Position numbers and translations under genes: made by a program. Shown here piece by piece: positions 43,078 to 51,362 of a DNA stretch of 64,000 bases. The stretch spans positions 2,542,001 to 2,606,000 of the forward strand of contig NZ_CP058909.1 in NCBI RefSeq assembly GCF_013415905.1, written 5' to 3'. The stretch is from Halosimplex pelagicum. GTDB lineage: Archaea > Halobacteriota > Halobacteria > Halobacteriales > Haloarculaceae. Numbering within the stretch: the stretch's first letter is position 1; the number at the start of each line of letters is the position of its first letter. A model generated the notes under the pieces. The model did not search any database and had not been told where the DNA came from. It saw nothing but the letters and a program-made list of their open reading frames with translations.

Positions 43078-43504
43078 CGGCCTGCACCTCCTCCAGCACG
43101 CCGGCGCGCTCGGCGGCGGCCTCGTGCAGCTGTAGCCACTCCCGGGCCTCGTGGACCGCGTCGGCGATCTCCTCCTCGTCCCAGTGGTCGGTCCACTCTG
43201 GGGCTTCGGTGACGATCTCCGCGCAGGCCCGAGCGACCTGGACGTCGACGAGGTCGTCGATCCGGTCGTTCAGTTCCTCGGCGGCACCGAACGCAGCCGA
43301 GGCGACCTCGTCATCGCTGACGCTCTCGCCGCGGTCAGCCGAGAACTGGTAGCAGCTCTCGGCGAGCTCGACCAGCCGCGTGAGGTCGTCCTCGGTGGTA
43401 TGGCTCCCCCGGACCTGTTCGCTGACGCGGTTGTGGAGGATCGTCGCGTCGAAGTTGTCCGCCCTGTTGCGGGCCAGCCCGCGAACGCGCTTGTCGGCGT
43501 TCAT
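43070..43504 (-). CDS. helical viral protein, unknown
   Basis: A 144-aa protein, almost wholly helical and acidic, with a basic N-terminus (MNADKRVRGLARNRADNF) and later helices (LTRLVELAESCYQF, ADAVHEAREWLQLHEAAA). A 4-nt overlap upstream (ATGA) and 8 nt downstream. No family is recognised. Confidence 0.55.
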   Translation of the reverse strand: MNADKRVRGLARNRADNFDATILHNRVSEQVRGSHTTEDDLTRLVELAESCYQFSADRGESVSDDEVASAAFGAAEELNDRIDDLVDVQVARACAEIVTEAPEWTDHWDEEEIADAVHEAREWLQLHEAAAERAGVLEEVQADA

Positions 43505-43635
43505 GCGACCCTCCCGTCGTCGGCACGAGAGCCGCCCTGCAGGTAGTCGAACGCGTCGACGCCGTCAGGGCCGTGGGACTGGACGACCAGCGCCCGCCAG
43601 ATACGGCGCTCGTCAACATCAGACCACTTACTCAT
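43501..43635 (-). CDS. 44-aa viral protein between coupled genes
   Basis: A short frame, ATG 43635 to TGA 43501-43503, reading MSKWSDVDERRIWRALVV and ending ADDGRVA. Support is positional: its ATG shares one base with the preceding stop (TGATG) and its TGA overlaps the next ATG by 4 nt, exactly as in the rest of the operon, and it fills what would otherwise be the only gap. Confidence 0.6.
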   Translation of the reverse strand: MSKWSDVDERRIWRALVVQSHGPDGVDAFDYLQGGSRADDGRVA

Positions 43636-43904
43636 CAGTCTTCGACCTCCGCGCGAACTTCAGCAACCCGCTCATCCATCGCCGTTTCAAGTTCGTCACG
43701 ACCACCACGGACGTGCCCCTCGACGAGCGTGGACAGGCCGTCGGCGAACGTGAGCTGCGTGTCGAGTTCCTTGCGGCAGTGAGCAAGCGTTCCGAAGGTC
43801 TCGTCGGCGACGAGCGTCTGGTGGAAGTCGAACTCCTCGTCATAGTCTGCGTACTCGTCGACGAACTCCCGGGCGGCCTCGCGCATCTGGAACTGTTGGA
43901 CCAT
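43635..43904 (-). CDS. small coiled-coil-like viral protein
   Basis: An 89-aa helical protein from ATG 43904 (MVQQFQMREAAREFVDEY), with a C-terminal charged helix (RDELETAMDERVAEVRAEVED). It shares one base with each neighbour. The function is unknown. Confidence 0.55.
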   Translation of the reverse strand: MVQQFQMREAAREFVDEYADYDEEFDFHQTLVADETFGTLAHCRKELDTQLTFADGLSTLVEGHVRGGRDELETAMDERVAEVRAEVED

Positions 43905-44410
43905 CACTCGCCCCCCAGGTCGACCCGGTCCTCGTCGGGATGGACGGCGATGGACGCCGCGAAGTTGCTCGGCTCGCCGTTGTAGACGGCCGACGGCAGC
44001 GCGACCACGTCGTCGAAGCCGTCGAAGTCGAGCGAGAGCACGGGGTAGTCGACGCGATCGTCGTCGCCCTCGGCGTCGGAACTCCAGACGGAGACGGTGT
44101 CGGCGTCGGTGCGGCCGACCGAGAGGCCGACCGTCCGCTCGACGCGCTCGTCGGTCTCTGGGTTGCGGTAGAGGACGTGCATGAGCGTGAGTTCGTCGAC
44201 GCGCGCCTCGGTCGCGGACTCGCGCTCGGTTTCGACGTTGTGCTCGACGCAGGTGACCTCGGCGTAGAACCGATCGTACTCGTCGGGGACGCGCTCGTGG
44301 CCGCCGCGGACGGCCCACTCGGCCGGGATGACGTGATACTCTCGCTGCGGGTTCGGTGCTTCGGTACTGTCTTGTGCGTCCGGTTCGGACGCGGAAACGC
44401 TTCGGGACAT
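43904..44410 (-). CDS. first gene of second minus-strand operon, unknown
   Basis: A 168-aa acidic protein with a polar N-terminus, a beta-rich core (YHVIPAEWAVRGG, LTLMHVLYRNPETDERVERT, VDYPVLSLDFDGFDDVVAL) and the tail AVHPDEDRVDLGGE. It is divergent from the winged-helix gene at 44600. A TATA-like GGTATATGG (minus strand) at about 44515 lies 100 nt upstream. No family is recognised. Confidence 0.55.
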   Translation of the reverse strand: MSRSVSASEPDAQDSTEAPNPQREYHVIPAEWAVRGGHERVPDEYDRFYAEVTCVEHNVETERESATEARVDELTLMHVLYRNPETDERVERTVGLSVGRTDADTVSVWSSDAEGDDDRVDYPVLSLDFDGFDDVVALPSAVYNGEPSNFAASIAVHPDEDRVDLGGE

Positions 44411-44540
44411 AGTTGATCGCTACCTCGAAGCGGGTCGGCGGTGTTGGCGCACCGTCGGCCAGATTTTGCCCGGCCGATCCCCGCTTCACACCTACAGGTA
44501 CAGCACCCACCACCATATACCTTGGGGTCTATGGTATTGG

Positions 44541-44576
44541 GCATAAGGCATAAGTCACGCACACACGTGGCTTATG
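44541..44576. promoter_or_regulatory. inverted and tandem repeats in divergent viral promoter
   Basis: GCATAAG occurs twice in tandem (44541-44554). The second copy opens an inverted repeat with arms CATAAGTCACG (44549-44559) and CGTGGCTTATG (44566-44576): 10 of 11 positions pair, with a 6-nt spacer. It is 24 nt before the plus-strand gene at 44600 and about 140 nt before the minus-strand operon, so it is a likely operator for both. Confidence 0.6.
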
Positions 44577-44599
44577 GTGTGAGCGCGACAACCAGCGGT

Positions 44600-44824
44600 A
44601 TGGCCTTAGACGCCGATGACCTGTCGCCGGCTCAAGACGCGGCGCTGAAGATGCTCCGCGAGGGTCGGGTGACGGCGCCGTTCGTCGCCGACGAGACGGG
44701 GTATAGCCTCCAGTACGTCCGCGAGCAGCTGACCGACCTGGTCAAGCACGGGCACGTCGAGAAGATCCACGACGGACTGTACGAGCTCGTCGAGGAGCCC
44801 ACGGGGGGTGACGATGACGAGTGA
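44600..44824 (+). CDS. small winged-helix regulator, first gene of plus operon
   Basis: A 74-aa protein from ATG 44600 (MALDADDLSPAQDAAL). Minimal winged helix: LKMLREGRVTAPFVADETGYS, YVREQLTDLVKHGHVEKIHDGLYELV. It probably binds the inverted repeat 24 nt upstream. Its stop overlaps the next ATG region by 11 nt. Confidence 0.68.
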   Translation: MALDADDLSPAQDAALKMLREGRVTAPFVADETGYSLQYVREQLTDLVKHGHVEKIHDGLYELVEEPTGGDDDE

Positions 44825-45188
44825 CGACCGCATCCCTGACGAGGACGAGCTGCCGTTCCCGGACGTGGACGCCGACGAGGTCCGGGACGGGATCCGCGCC
44901 GACCGCGCGGCCGCCGGCGAAAAGCTCGCCCGCGGCATCGCGCTCAACGCTCGCCTCCCACAGGACCGGGAGGCTCGGCTGAAGGCCCACTCGACGGCCC
45001 CGATCGTCTACGAGATGGTCCGTCAGTACGCTCGTGAGAACGGTGTGGCCGTGAAAGACGTGCTCGAAGGGTCGGTCGGGTCGATCACAGTCGCGGCGCC
45101 GAAGTTGGGGTACACGACGGTAGCCGAAGCGGAGCAGGCACAGCAGCAGCTGAACGCGGCGTTGGATGGGGTGGTGGACAATGTCTGA
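44814..45188 (+). CDS. viral protein, unknown (plus operon)
   Basis: A 124-aa acidic helical protein from ATG 44814 (MTSDDRIPDEDELPFPD). A GTG six bases earlier is an alternative. The middle has LARGIALNARLPQDREARLKA, the end AEAEQAQQQLNAALDGVV. It overlaps the winged-helix gene by 11 nt and the J-domain gene by 8 nt. Not recognised. Confidence 0.55.
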   Translation: MTSDDRIPDEDELPFPDVDADEVRDGIRADRAAAGEKLARGIALNARLPQDREARLKAHSTAPIVYEMVRQYARENGVAVKDVLEGSVGSITVAAPKLGYTTVAEAEQAQQQLNAALDGVVDNV

Positions 45189-45819
45189 ACAGATGTCCCG
45201 CATCGACTGGCCCGCCGGCTACGACCGAACGGATCCTGAGGACCGCGAGCCGTACGACGGCGACCTCTCGCCGACCCGCAAGGAGTCCTTCAAGAGCATC
45301 GTCGACGAACTCGAACGTTGGGGTGCGACCAGCATCGACATCGAGACAGCGAGCGACCACTACGTCGACCGGCCGAATATCCCCCACCAGCACGACAAAC
45401 CCGACGACGTGGGCGTCGTCGTCCGCTTCCGTCACGAAGACGAGGCCGCCGACGAGCCACTGGCGTACGCGTGCGACCACTGGGAGACCCAGCGTGAGAA
45501 CGCCCGCGCGATCGCGCTGTACGTCCGGCGGATGCGACTCGCCGAGAAGTGCCAGATCGCGACCGGCCAGTCGACCGCCGCGACGGCGCGGCTCCCCGGC
45601 GGCGACGAGGACGACGATGTGATCGTCGCCGGCACGTCCGAGCCCGAGCTGGACGTCGAGCGCGCCGCGGAGTTGCTCGGCGTCGCCCCGGACGCCCCGG
45701 ACCGCGTCGTCGAGACGGCCTTTCAGGAGGCGATCAAGGACGGCCACCCCGACCAGGGCGGCGATGCCTCTATGTCGCGGCTGAAAGAAGCGCGCGAGGT
45801 GCTGACCGATGCCGGGTAA
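45181..45819 (+). CDS. viral J-domain (DnaJ-like) protein
   Basis: A 212-aa protein from ATG 45181 (MSEQMSRIDWPAGYD). The N-terminal two-thirds are an unrecognised acidic domain (about 1-140) with an SIDIETASDHYVD segment and a helix ENARAIALYVRRMRLAEKC. The C-terminal 60 residues are a J domain: AAELLGVAPDAPDRVVETAF, KDGHPDQGGD with an intact HPD motif, and SRLKEAREVL. J domains recruit and activate Hsp70; a viral one could redirect host DnaK for replication or assembly. It overlaps its neighbours by 8 and 11 nt. Confidence 0.75.
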   Translation: MSEQMSRIDWPAGYDRTDPEDREPYDGDLSPTRKESFKSIVDELERWGATSIDIETASDHYVDRPNIPHQHDKPDDVGVVVRFRHEDEAADEPLAYACDHWETQRENARAIALYVRRMRLAEKCQIATGQSTAATARLPGGDEDDDVIVAGTSEPELDVERAAELLGVAPDAPDRVVETAFQEAIKDGHPDQGGDASMSRLKEAREVLTDAG

Positions 45820-46096
45820 CGACTTGGACAGGCCCATCCTGAACGACGGCGACAGAGAAGTGCTCGACAGATACAACTCCCACGCGGAGATCGACGACCG
45901 CGAGGAACTCGCGGAGTACATGCGGGCCCTCGCCCGCATGACCATCGCTGTGAGTCGCGAAGACAGCTACCACATGGGCGACGTGCAACGGTTCGTGGGT
46001 GTGGCGAACGATCTGGAGGCGGGCGACTACGCCGTCGACGAGATACAGAACTGGCTCGAAGATGCCTCTATCGGCGACGGAGTTGAAGCCCCATGA
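45809..46096 (+). CDS. small acidic viral protein
   Basis: A 95-aa helical acidic protein (MPGNDLDRPILNDGDREVL; EELAEYMRALARMTIAVS; VDEIQNWLEDASIGDG). It overlaps the J-domain gene by 11 nt and the next gene by 4 nt. No family is recognised. Confidence 0.55.
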   Translation: MPGNDLDRPILNDGDREVLDRYNSHAEIDDREELAEYMRALARMTIAVSREDSYHMGDVQRFVGVANDLEAGDYAVDEIQNWLEDASIGDGVEAP

Positions 46097-46605
46097 CTGA
46101 CCACGAACTTGACATCGACCCCAACTCGCAAGCCCTGCAGTACCGCATCGTCGAACACGGCGGGCACTGGTTCCTCCGCCGCCAGCACCCCGAGTTCCCG
46201 CGGACCCCCGACGAGTCCGTCGCGGTCGCCGAAGCCCGACGGATCCTCCCCACGACCTCCGAGGGCGTGTTCGTCGTCCCCGGGCGCACTCGCGAGCAAC
46301 TGGACGCCGAGCCCGGCGATGTCGTGTCGATCGTCGCCGTCGCGGCCGCCCGCGCCGGCGTGCTGCTCGACGGCTTCACCGACGCACTCGAACCGTTCAT
46401 GCGCACGGTCTCGGAAGCGGCGGAGGCCATCGCCGATGGGTTCGCGACGGCACTCCAGCAGGCACTCACTCGCCAGGAGAGTGCTGCAGCTGGCGACCGT
46501 GATGACCGACTGCCCGAGTCCATCCGCGAAGCACGGGCCCGTCGCGACCAACAGCGCGAGCGCGAGCGGGATGCTGCGGGCAGCTGGCACCCGCCCGACG
46601 AGTAG
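46093..46605 (+). CDS. last gene of plus operon, unknown
   Basis: A 170-aa protein. A compact N-terminal domain (ALQYRIVEHGGHWFLRRQHPE, GVFVVPGRTREQLD) is followed by a long amphipathic helical region (VSIVAVAAARAGVLLDGFTD, AAEAIADGFATALQQAL) and a charged, probably disordered tail. The helical part could associate with a membrane or oligomerise. It converges with the tail operon across 225 nt of hairpin-rich DNA. Confidence 0.52.
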   Translation: MTDHELDIDPNSQALQYRIVEHGGHWFLRRQHPEFPRTPDESVAVAEARRILPTTSEGVFVVPGRTREQLDAEPGDVVSIVAVAAARAGVLLDGFTDALEPFMRTVSEAAEAIADGFATALQQALTRQESAAAGDRDDRLPESIREARARRDQQRERERDAAGSWHPPDE

Positions 46606-46672
46606 CGACGCTCTGTTTCGTCACACCGTCCACTGCAGGTGCTCTGCAGGTACGGCCACACGAAAGTGATGA

Positions 46673-46770
46673 GCCCCGTGGGGGAAAGCGGGGCACACAC
46701 GGATAGCGTTTGAGAGACGCGATGGATTCGCAAGAATCCGGACGACGCTAACGCCCGTCGTCTGACGGGC
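46673..46770. terminator. hairpin cluster between convergent viral operons
   Basis: Three perfect hairpins in 100 nt: GCCCCG/CGGGGC (46673-46694, loop 10), GGATTC-gcaa-GAATCC (46724-46739) and GCCCGTC-gtct-GACGGGC (46753-46770). They lie between the stop of the plus operon (46605) and the end of the tail operon (46831). They could terminate or stabilise both transcripts, or be part of a structured RNA. Confidence 0.45.
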
Positions 46771-46830
46771 ATCTGGTGTGTCAGTATGGGCGACCTTATG
46801 GGTTACTATCACGCCCCGACGCCCCTCACA

Positions 46831-49353
46831 TCACTCCCCATCTCGCTCGCTTGCCCGCTGCTGGCGCCGCGTCTCGACCACCCGCGCCACGAGATCGTCG
46901 TCCTCGGTGAACTGCAGGGACATCTCGGCCGTGTCGACGCCCTCGGTGAACCCGGTCCGCGTGAGCGTGAACGGCCCGCCGTCCCACTTGTCCACCTGGT
47001 AGGGATAGCCCGGTAGCACCACGTCCGCCACTGCTTGGATGTCGCCACCGACCTCGTCGTTCGCGACGGCACTCAGAACGGCACTCCGTGCCTTCCGCCG
47101 GGCGCCGGCCGCGGTCGACACGTCGGCAAACACCGGCGGCCGCGGGATGACCGCACCGACGCGGTCGACCTCGTCGGTGTCGCGGGTGGTGAACGTCCGG
47201 TCCCGACCGTCCTCGTCGGTCCACTTGACAGAGACCTCGTTGCCGTAGTCGCGCACGTCGCGACTCGGCTCGGGGACGTCCAGGAGCCGCACGTCGAGCG
47301 ACCGTGCCACGGCGGGATCGCCCCGCACGAAGCTCTCGATCTCGACGCCGTCGGCGACGGGGTCGGTCACGAACACCAGCCCGGACTCGTCGTGGAGCGA
47401 CCGCAGGTTCTCGAAGTCCGAATCCTCCAGCGTAACTCCCTCGGCGCCGACGACCGGCAGGTCGGTGGTCGTCACGAACAGGTCGAGGTCGGTGATTTCC
47501 TGCCCCTCCGCCCGCTGGGTCAGCCACGAACTCGACCCGCTCGCCGACAGCGTCACGCGAGCCTGCAGCACGTCGCCGACGTACCCCTCGGCGTCGAAGT
47601 CAGCCGACAGTGTCGCCTGGTTGCTCGCCGTCACCCAGTCGGCGCCGGCGTTGGGCGACAGTGCGAGGGCCTGGCCGTTGCTCGTGTCGCTCCACGCCGA
47701 CGCGATGCGCCCCCCGACGACCGCCCACGGTCGCGGGAAGCCATCGAGGACGAGCTGCTGGTCACGCGGGACGTTCTCCGGGCCGGCGACCTCCCCCGAG
47801 ATGTCGGTCGGCTGGTCCCAGATGGTCGGCGGATAGGCCGTGTCGTAGATGTTGATCGCGTCGACGAGGATGTCGTAGTCGGTATCGCCGCCGCTGGCGA
47901 GTTCGAATTCGTAGGTCTGGCCCGCTTCGAGGTCATCACCACCGTAGTCGGCCGACCCCCAATCGGGCGCCGGGAGGACAATCCCCAGGTCGTCGCCGTT
48001 GAACGTGACCGACAGGTCGGTGGACCCGCTCCCAGTCACGGCGCCGCGGACCTTGATCCCGACGCGATCCGCGGGGATATCGTACGGGGGCGTGACCGTC
48101 GCCGTGACGTTGTCGTTGGGCGTCACCCGAGCACCCTCGAAGTCGATGTAGTAGTCCAGCGTGCCGTCGGTATCGCCGGTCGTGACCTGCGTGTAGAGAC
48201 CGTCGAAGTCGTCCCAGTTGACGGCCGTGAACGATGTGGGCAGCGCCTTGAGCTGGCCGAACGCAGCCGCGACCGGCTCGTCGGCCGCCGGCGAGTAGAG
48301 GTCGGCGCCGTCGAAGGTGGGGTTCGTCACCTCGGTATCGTCACTCTTGACCGTCGTCGGCGGTGCGTGGACGGTCGCATCGATGGTCGTCCCCGACTCG
48401 TTGGCGCAGTAGTCGTCGATGGCGTCGTGGTAGGCGATGTTGCTGTACGTGACGGGCTGGCCCGGCCCCGAGCGCGTCAACTGCAGCCCGGGCCCGCGGA
48501 GCTTGATCGTCGCCTCGCCGGTGGCCGGGGTGTCGGGCTTGACTGCCTCGATCTCCCCGCGGAGCAGCAGCGTGTCGCCGGCGCCGACGACGATCTCGGC
48601 GAAGACGTCGTCGGTCGAGACTTCCCGCGCGGGCACGACCGGGTTGCCGCCGTGCATCGCCGTGTGTTCGTGGGTCGTCGCGGCCTCGATGACGCGCTGG
48701 GTGTCGCGCCGTGTGCCGTCGAGACGTTCCCACCCCAGCCAGAGGCCGTCGTCCTGTGCCCACGCCGTCCACGCCGTGTCGGTCCCGCTGTCGGCGTAGA
48801 CGTGGGGCGTTTCGAGGCGGACCTTGAACGTATACTCCGTCGAGTAGGCCAGCCCCGCGATATCGGCGCTGGTCGTGTCGGTGGGATAGGGACTGGATGA
48901 GGCCTCGGTCCACGTCGATCCGCCGTCCGTCGAGTAGTAGGCCCGCCACTGCTCGTCGGGGTTGTCCGACGGGTCGGTCCACGACAGCGGGATCGTCGTC
49001 GACTCCGAGAGCCGCGGCTGGGTGGTCGCGGCTAGGCCCGTCGGCGCCGGCAGGAGCGTAATCGGCGAGAGGGCGAGCCACTCGCCCTCGACGTGCTCGG
49101 TTTCCGTGCGGAGTCTGACATCGTACTGCTCGCCGTCGAACAGGTTCGCGATGACGTACGACAGTGTGTTTTGGCCGACCGTCGTCGCGTCGACGGCGCC
49201 CCACGACTGCCCCTCGCCGGTCTCGCGGACCTGCAGGCGATACTGCCCGTAGTTGATCGTGTCGTCCCACTCGGCGGTGAGCTGGTCCTCGACGCTGGCA
49301 TCGAACTGGAGGTTCGACGCGTCGGGAAGCTGGGTGGTGAACTGGACTGACAT
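46831..49353 (-). CDS. tail tip / adhesin protein with fibronectin-like repeats
   Basis: An 840-aa beta-rich virion protein. Two fibronectin type III-like domains at the N-terminus (about 15-105: LTAEWDDTINYGQYRLQVRE; 105-205: LSWTDPSDNPDEQWRAYYST), a middle domain with repeated beta segments (255-480), and a C-terminal region (about 560-830) resembling a tail-hub or baseplate fold (VLDGFPRPW, YQVDKWDGGPFTLTRTGF). The last gene of the structural operon. It probably sits at the tail tip and helps bind the host surface. Similarity is judged by eye; no catalytic motif was seen. Confidence 0.65.
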   Translation of the reverse strand: MSVQFTTQLPDASNLQFDASVEDQLTAEWDDTINYGQYRLQVRETGEGQSWGAVDATTVGQNTLSYVIANLFDGEQYDVRLRTETEHVEGEWLALSPITLLPAPTGLAATTQPRLSESTTIPLSWTDPSDNPDEQWRAYYSTDGGSTWTEASSSPYPTDTTSADIAGLAYSTEYTFKVRLETPHVYADSGTDTAWTAWAQDDGLWLGWERLDGTRRDTQRVIEAATTHEHTAMHGGNPVVPAREVSTDDVFAEIVVGAGDTLLLRGEIEAVKPDTPATGEATIKLRGPGLQLTRSGPGQPVTYSNIAYHDAIDDYCANESGTTIDATVHAPPTTVKSDDTEVTNPTFDGADLYSPAADEPVAAAFGQLKALPTSFTAVNWDDFDGLYTQVTTGDTDGTLDYYIDFEGARVTPNDNVTATVTPPYDIPADRVGIKVRGAVTGSGSTDLSVTFNGDDLGIVLPAPDWGSADYGGDDLEAGQTYEFELASGGDTDYDILVDAINIYDTAYPPTIWDQPTDISGEVAGPENVPRDQQLVLDGFPRPWAVVGGRIASAWSDTSNGQALALSPNAGADWVTASNQATLSADFDAEGYVGDVLQARVTLSASGSSSWLTQRAEGQEITDLDLFVTTTDLPVVGAEGVTLEDSDFENLRSLHDESGLVFVTDPVADGVEIESFVRGDPAVARSLDVRLLDVPEPSRDVRDYGNEVSVKWTDEDGRDRTFTTRDTDEVDRVGAVIPRPPVFADVSTAAGARRKARSAVLSAVANDEVGGDIQAVADVVLPGYPYQVDKWDGGPFTLTRTGFTEGVDTAEMSLQFTEDDDLVARVVETRRQQRASERDGE

Positions 49354-49550
49354 GGATCTGGAAAACGCGGACTGCCGGCTCAGAGGTGGTCAGGAAACGG
49401 ATGCACGAGGGTTCAGGGCTTGTGCATCCGATGGTCGCGGAAGGTGCCTGCGAATGCAGGCACGTGATGGATCGGTGAGGTGGGCCTTAAACGTTCGGGG
49501 TAGGTTCGTTACAGTCCCGGCGAGCGTGAAACGGGCGCTCAGTAGGACCC
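49354..49550. other. intergenic region with two strong hairpins
   Basis: A gap in the otherwise tightly packed tail operon. GGATGCAC/GTGCATCC (49399-49406 and 49422-49429) and GTGCCTGC-gaat-GCAGGCAC (49444-49463) are both perfect 8-bp stems. They could be an mRNA processing or termination site that separates the fibre gene from the gene below. tRNA-like folding was considered and not supported. Confidence 0.45.
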
Positions 49551-50201
49551 TTACCCATCGAGCTTGTCGACGTACCCGATCTCGACCTCGTAAACGTACA
49601 TCACGCGATCTACCTCAGTGTCGTTCGTCAGCACGTTGATTTTCCCACGGAAGAAGTTGCTCGACAGGTCCGGCTGCACCGACGTTACCTCCTGAGCGAA
49701 CGCGTCCTGGAACCGGTGGAGGATCCGCCCGTCGGTTGTGTCCCAGAGCAGCTCGCTTTCGAGCGTGTGCAGGTCGTCAGTCCACGCTCGCGTCCCGGCG
49801 AGCGTCGTTGACCCATTGCGCTCGATGGTGATCGTGTTCCGTTGCTCTGATAGGTTCGTGACGTAGACGCGGTGGAGGATGTTGTTATCCCCATTCGGGC
49901 CGCGCCACCCGCAGATGTCCGACGACGCCCGGGGGTTCGAGACTGCCCCGCCGTGGCGCACGACCGAGCGCATGTACATCCCATCGAACGGGCCGGGATC
50001 GAGGTCGTTCGTCTCCAGTTTCGCCTCGTCGCCCGTCGACTGTGTTCCCGAGCTCAGGACAGCCCGCCCGCCGTTCTCCGACTCGGCCGTGATGGACCCG
50101 CCACCTCTGGACCCGTCGATGAGCCAGTCGGGAAGGCTCCCGGTGAGGAAGTTCGTCCGAGACGACTTGACGAGTCGGTAGTTGTCGAAGAGCACCGTCA
50201 T
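49551..50201 (-). CDS. tail fibre-like protein, jelly-roll type
   Basis: A 216-aa protein, beta-rich throughout with alternating strand pattern (GGRAVLSSGTQSTGDEAKLE, GMYMRSVVRHGG, NTITIERNGSTTLAGTRAW, INVLTNDTEVDRVMYVYEVE). It looks like a carbohydrate-binding jelly-roll or LamG-like fold. A 4-nt overlap (ATGA) couples it to the beta-propeller gene before it, so both are likely parts of the same fibre. Confidence 0.55.
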   Translation of the reverse strand: MTVLFDNYRLVKSSRTNFLTGSLPDWLIDGSRGGGSITAESENGGRAVLSSGTQSTGDEAKLETNDLDPGPFDGMYMRSVVRHGGAVSNPRASSDICGWRGPNGDNNILHRVYVTNLSEQRNTITIERNGSTTLAGTRAWTDDLHTLESELLWDTTDGRILHRFQDAFAQEVTSVQPDLSSNFFRGKINVLTNDTEVDRVMYVYEVEIGYVDKLDG

Positions 50202-51352
50202 CCGATATCGACCCCCAGTTCAGCCCGCGCAACGCCAATTTCGTTGTCGACCCCATCGGTCGGCGTCGCGAAGTAGACCAGATACAGATACTCTCCGTCG
50301 GAGACGAAGTCCTGCGCGACGACCGTGTCGCCGCTGTCGGTCCACGCCGGCGCCGTGTAGACCGTCTCGCCCCCCTGCAAGAGCGCGGCGTCGGCACTCT
50401 CGTAGGGGAGCGCCCGGGCTTCGGCGGCCTGGAAATCCGCGTAGTGGATCGTGAGGTGGCCGCCGACGAGCGAGAGCGCGGGCGAACCGCCTTGCGGGAT
50501 TGTCGGGTCGTAGCCAGCCCACTGCGTGTTGTCCCAGGCTGGCTGACTCTGCGATTTGACGAACGTCTCGCCGTCGATGGAGTGACACAGCCCGATGCCT
50601 TTGATGTTGTTCGCCTTGTCCCGGCCCTGATACACGCCGATGAAGCGTTTTCCGCGGCGAACCACCGACATGTAACTGCGCTCGTGGCCGTCCCAGTTGG
50701 CGTCTTCCGGCGCATCCAGCGCGGCCCCCTGGATGGTAAAAGAGGTGCCATTGCCCGTCGAGGCGGCCGTCGCGAGCTTGGTGTACTGCTTGCCCGCCCC
50801 GCCCGTCGTGAAGTCCGGGTCGACGTGGTAGTAGAGGTTGAGCCGCCCCCGCTCAGGGTCGAACACGACCGATGGGGAGGCCGTCTGCGAGCCCTCACTG
50901 TCGGACAGGACTTTGCCGTGATAGCTCCACGGCCCCCACGGACTCGGTGCCGTCGAGAGCGCGATATAGTTGCGGTCGTGGGTCGACCAGTAGCAATACC
51001 AGTCGTCGTATGAGTTGTCGAGCACCGACGCGGCGTGGATCACAGTCGGCCAGGCAGCTTCTCCGTCGCCTGGGCCAGAGCCGTCGATGATCGGACCGCC
51101 CTTGTCCTCCCACGAGATGTCCTGCCAGCTGAAGTCGCTCTTGTAGGACTGGTAGCGGGGTTGGTGAGGCTGGGCGTCGACACCAGATATCGCGCCGATG
51201 TTGGCCTGTGCGACGCCGAGCCCGCTCGGCCCCAGCGTTGCTGTCTCGCCCGTGGCTGCGTGCTCGACGACCACGTCGCCGTCGCTGGTCGCGCCGATCT
51301 CGCCGATGACTGTACCGGTGCTATCCGTGATCTGGTAGTTGGGTTCATCCAT
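50198..51352 (-). CDS. tail-associated beta-propeller, GH43/GH117-like
   Basis: A 384-aa protein. The N-terminal 60 residues are a short fibre-like segment (YQITDSTGTVIGEIGATSDG). The rest has the repeated pattern of a five-bladed glycosidase propeller: WPTVIHAASVLDNSYDDWYC...STAPSPWGPWSYHGKVL, SPSVVFDPERGRLNLYYHVD, RSYMSVVRRGKRFIGVYQG, GGSPALSLVGGHLTIHYADF. The acidic catalytic residues of such enzymes cannot be fixed by eye. A role in binding or trimming host surface glycans is likely. It lies in the tail-fibre cluster with overlapping genes. Confidence 0.65.
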   Translation of the reverse strand: MDEPNYQITDSTGTVIGEIGATSDGDVVVEHAATGETATLGPSGLGVAQANIGAISGVDAQPHQPRYQSYKSDFSWQDISWEDKGGPIIDGSGPGDGEAAWPTVIHAASVLDNSYDDWYCYWSTHDRNYIALSTAPSPWGPWSYHGKVLSDSEGSQTASPSVVFDPERGRLNLYYHVDPDFTTGGAGKQYTKLATAASTGNGTSFTIQGAALDAPEDANWDGHERSYMSVVRRGKRFIGVYQGRDKANNIKGIGLCHSIDGETFVKSQSQPAWDNTQWAGYDPTIPQGGSPALSLVGGHLTIHYADFQAAEARALPYESADAALLQGGETVYTAPAWTDSGDTVVAQDFVSDGEYLYLVYFATPTDGVDNEIGVARAELGVDIG

Positions 51353-51362
51353 GATGGATCTC

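Noticed and set aside
47035..48900. Plus-strand 621-codon open frame
   Set aside because: Antisense to the tail-tip protein gene; basic composition unlike haloarchaeal proteins.
49399..49463. Possible tRNA between tail genes
   Set aside because: The two stems do not fit cloverleaf spacing, and no T-arm with the usual TTC loop or acceptor pairing was found.
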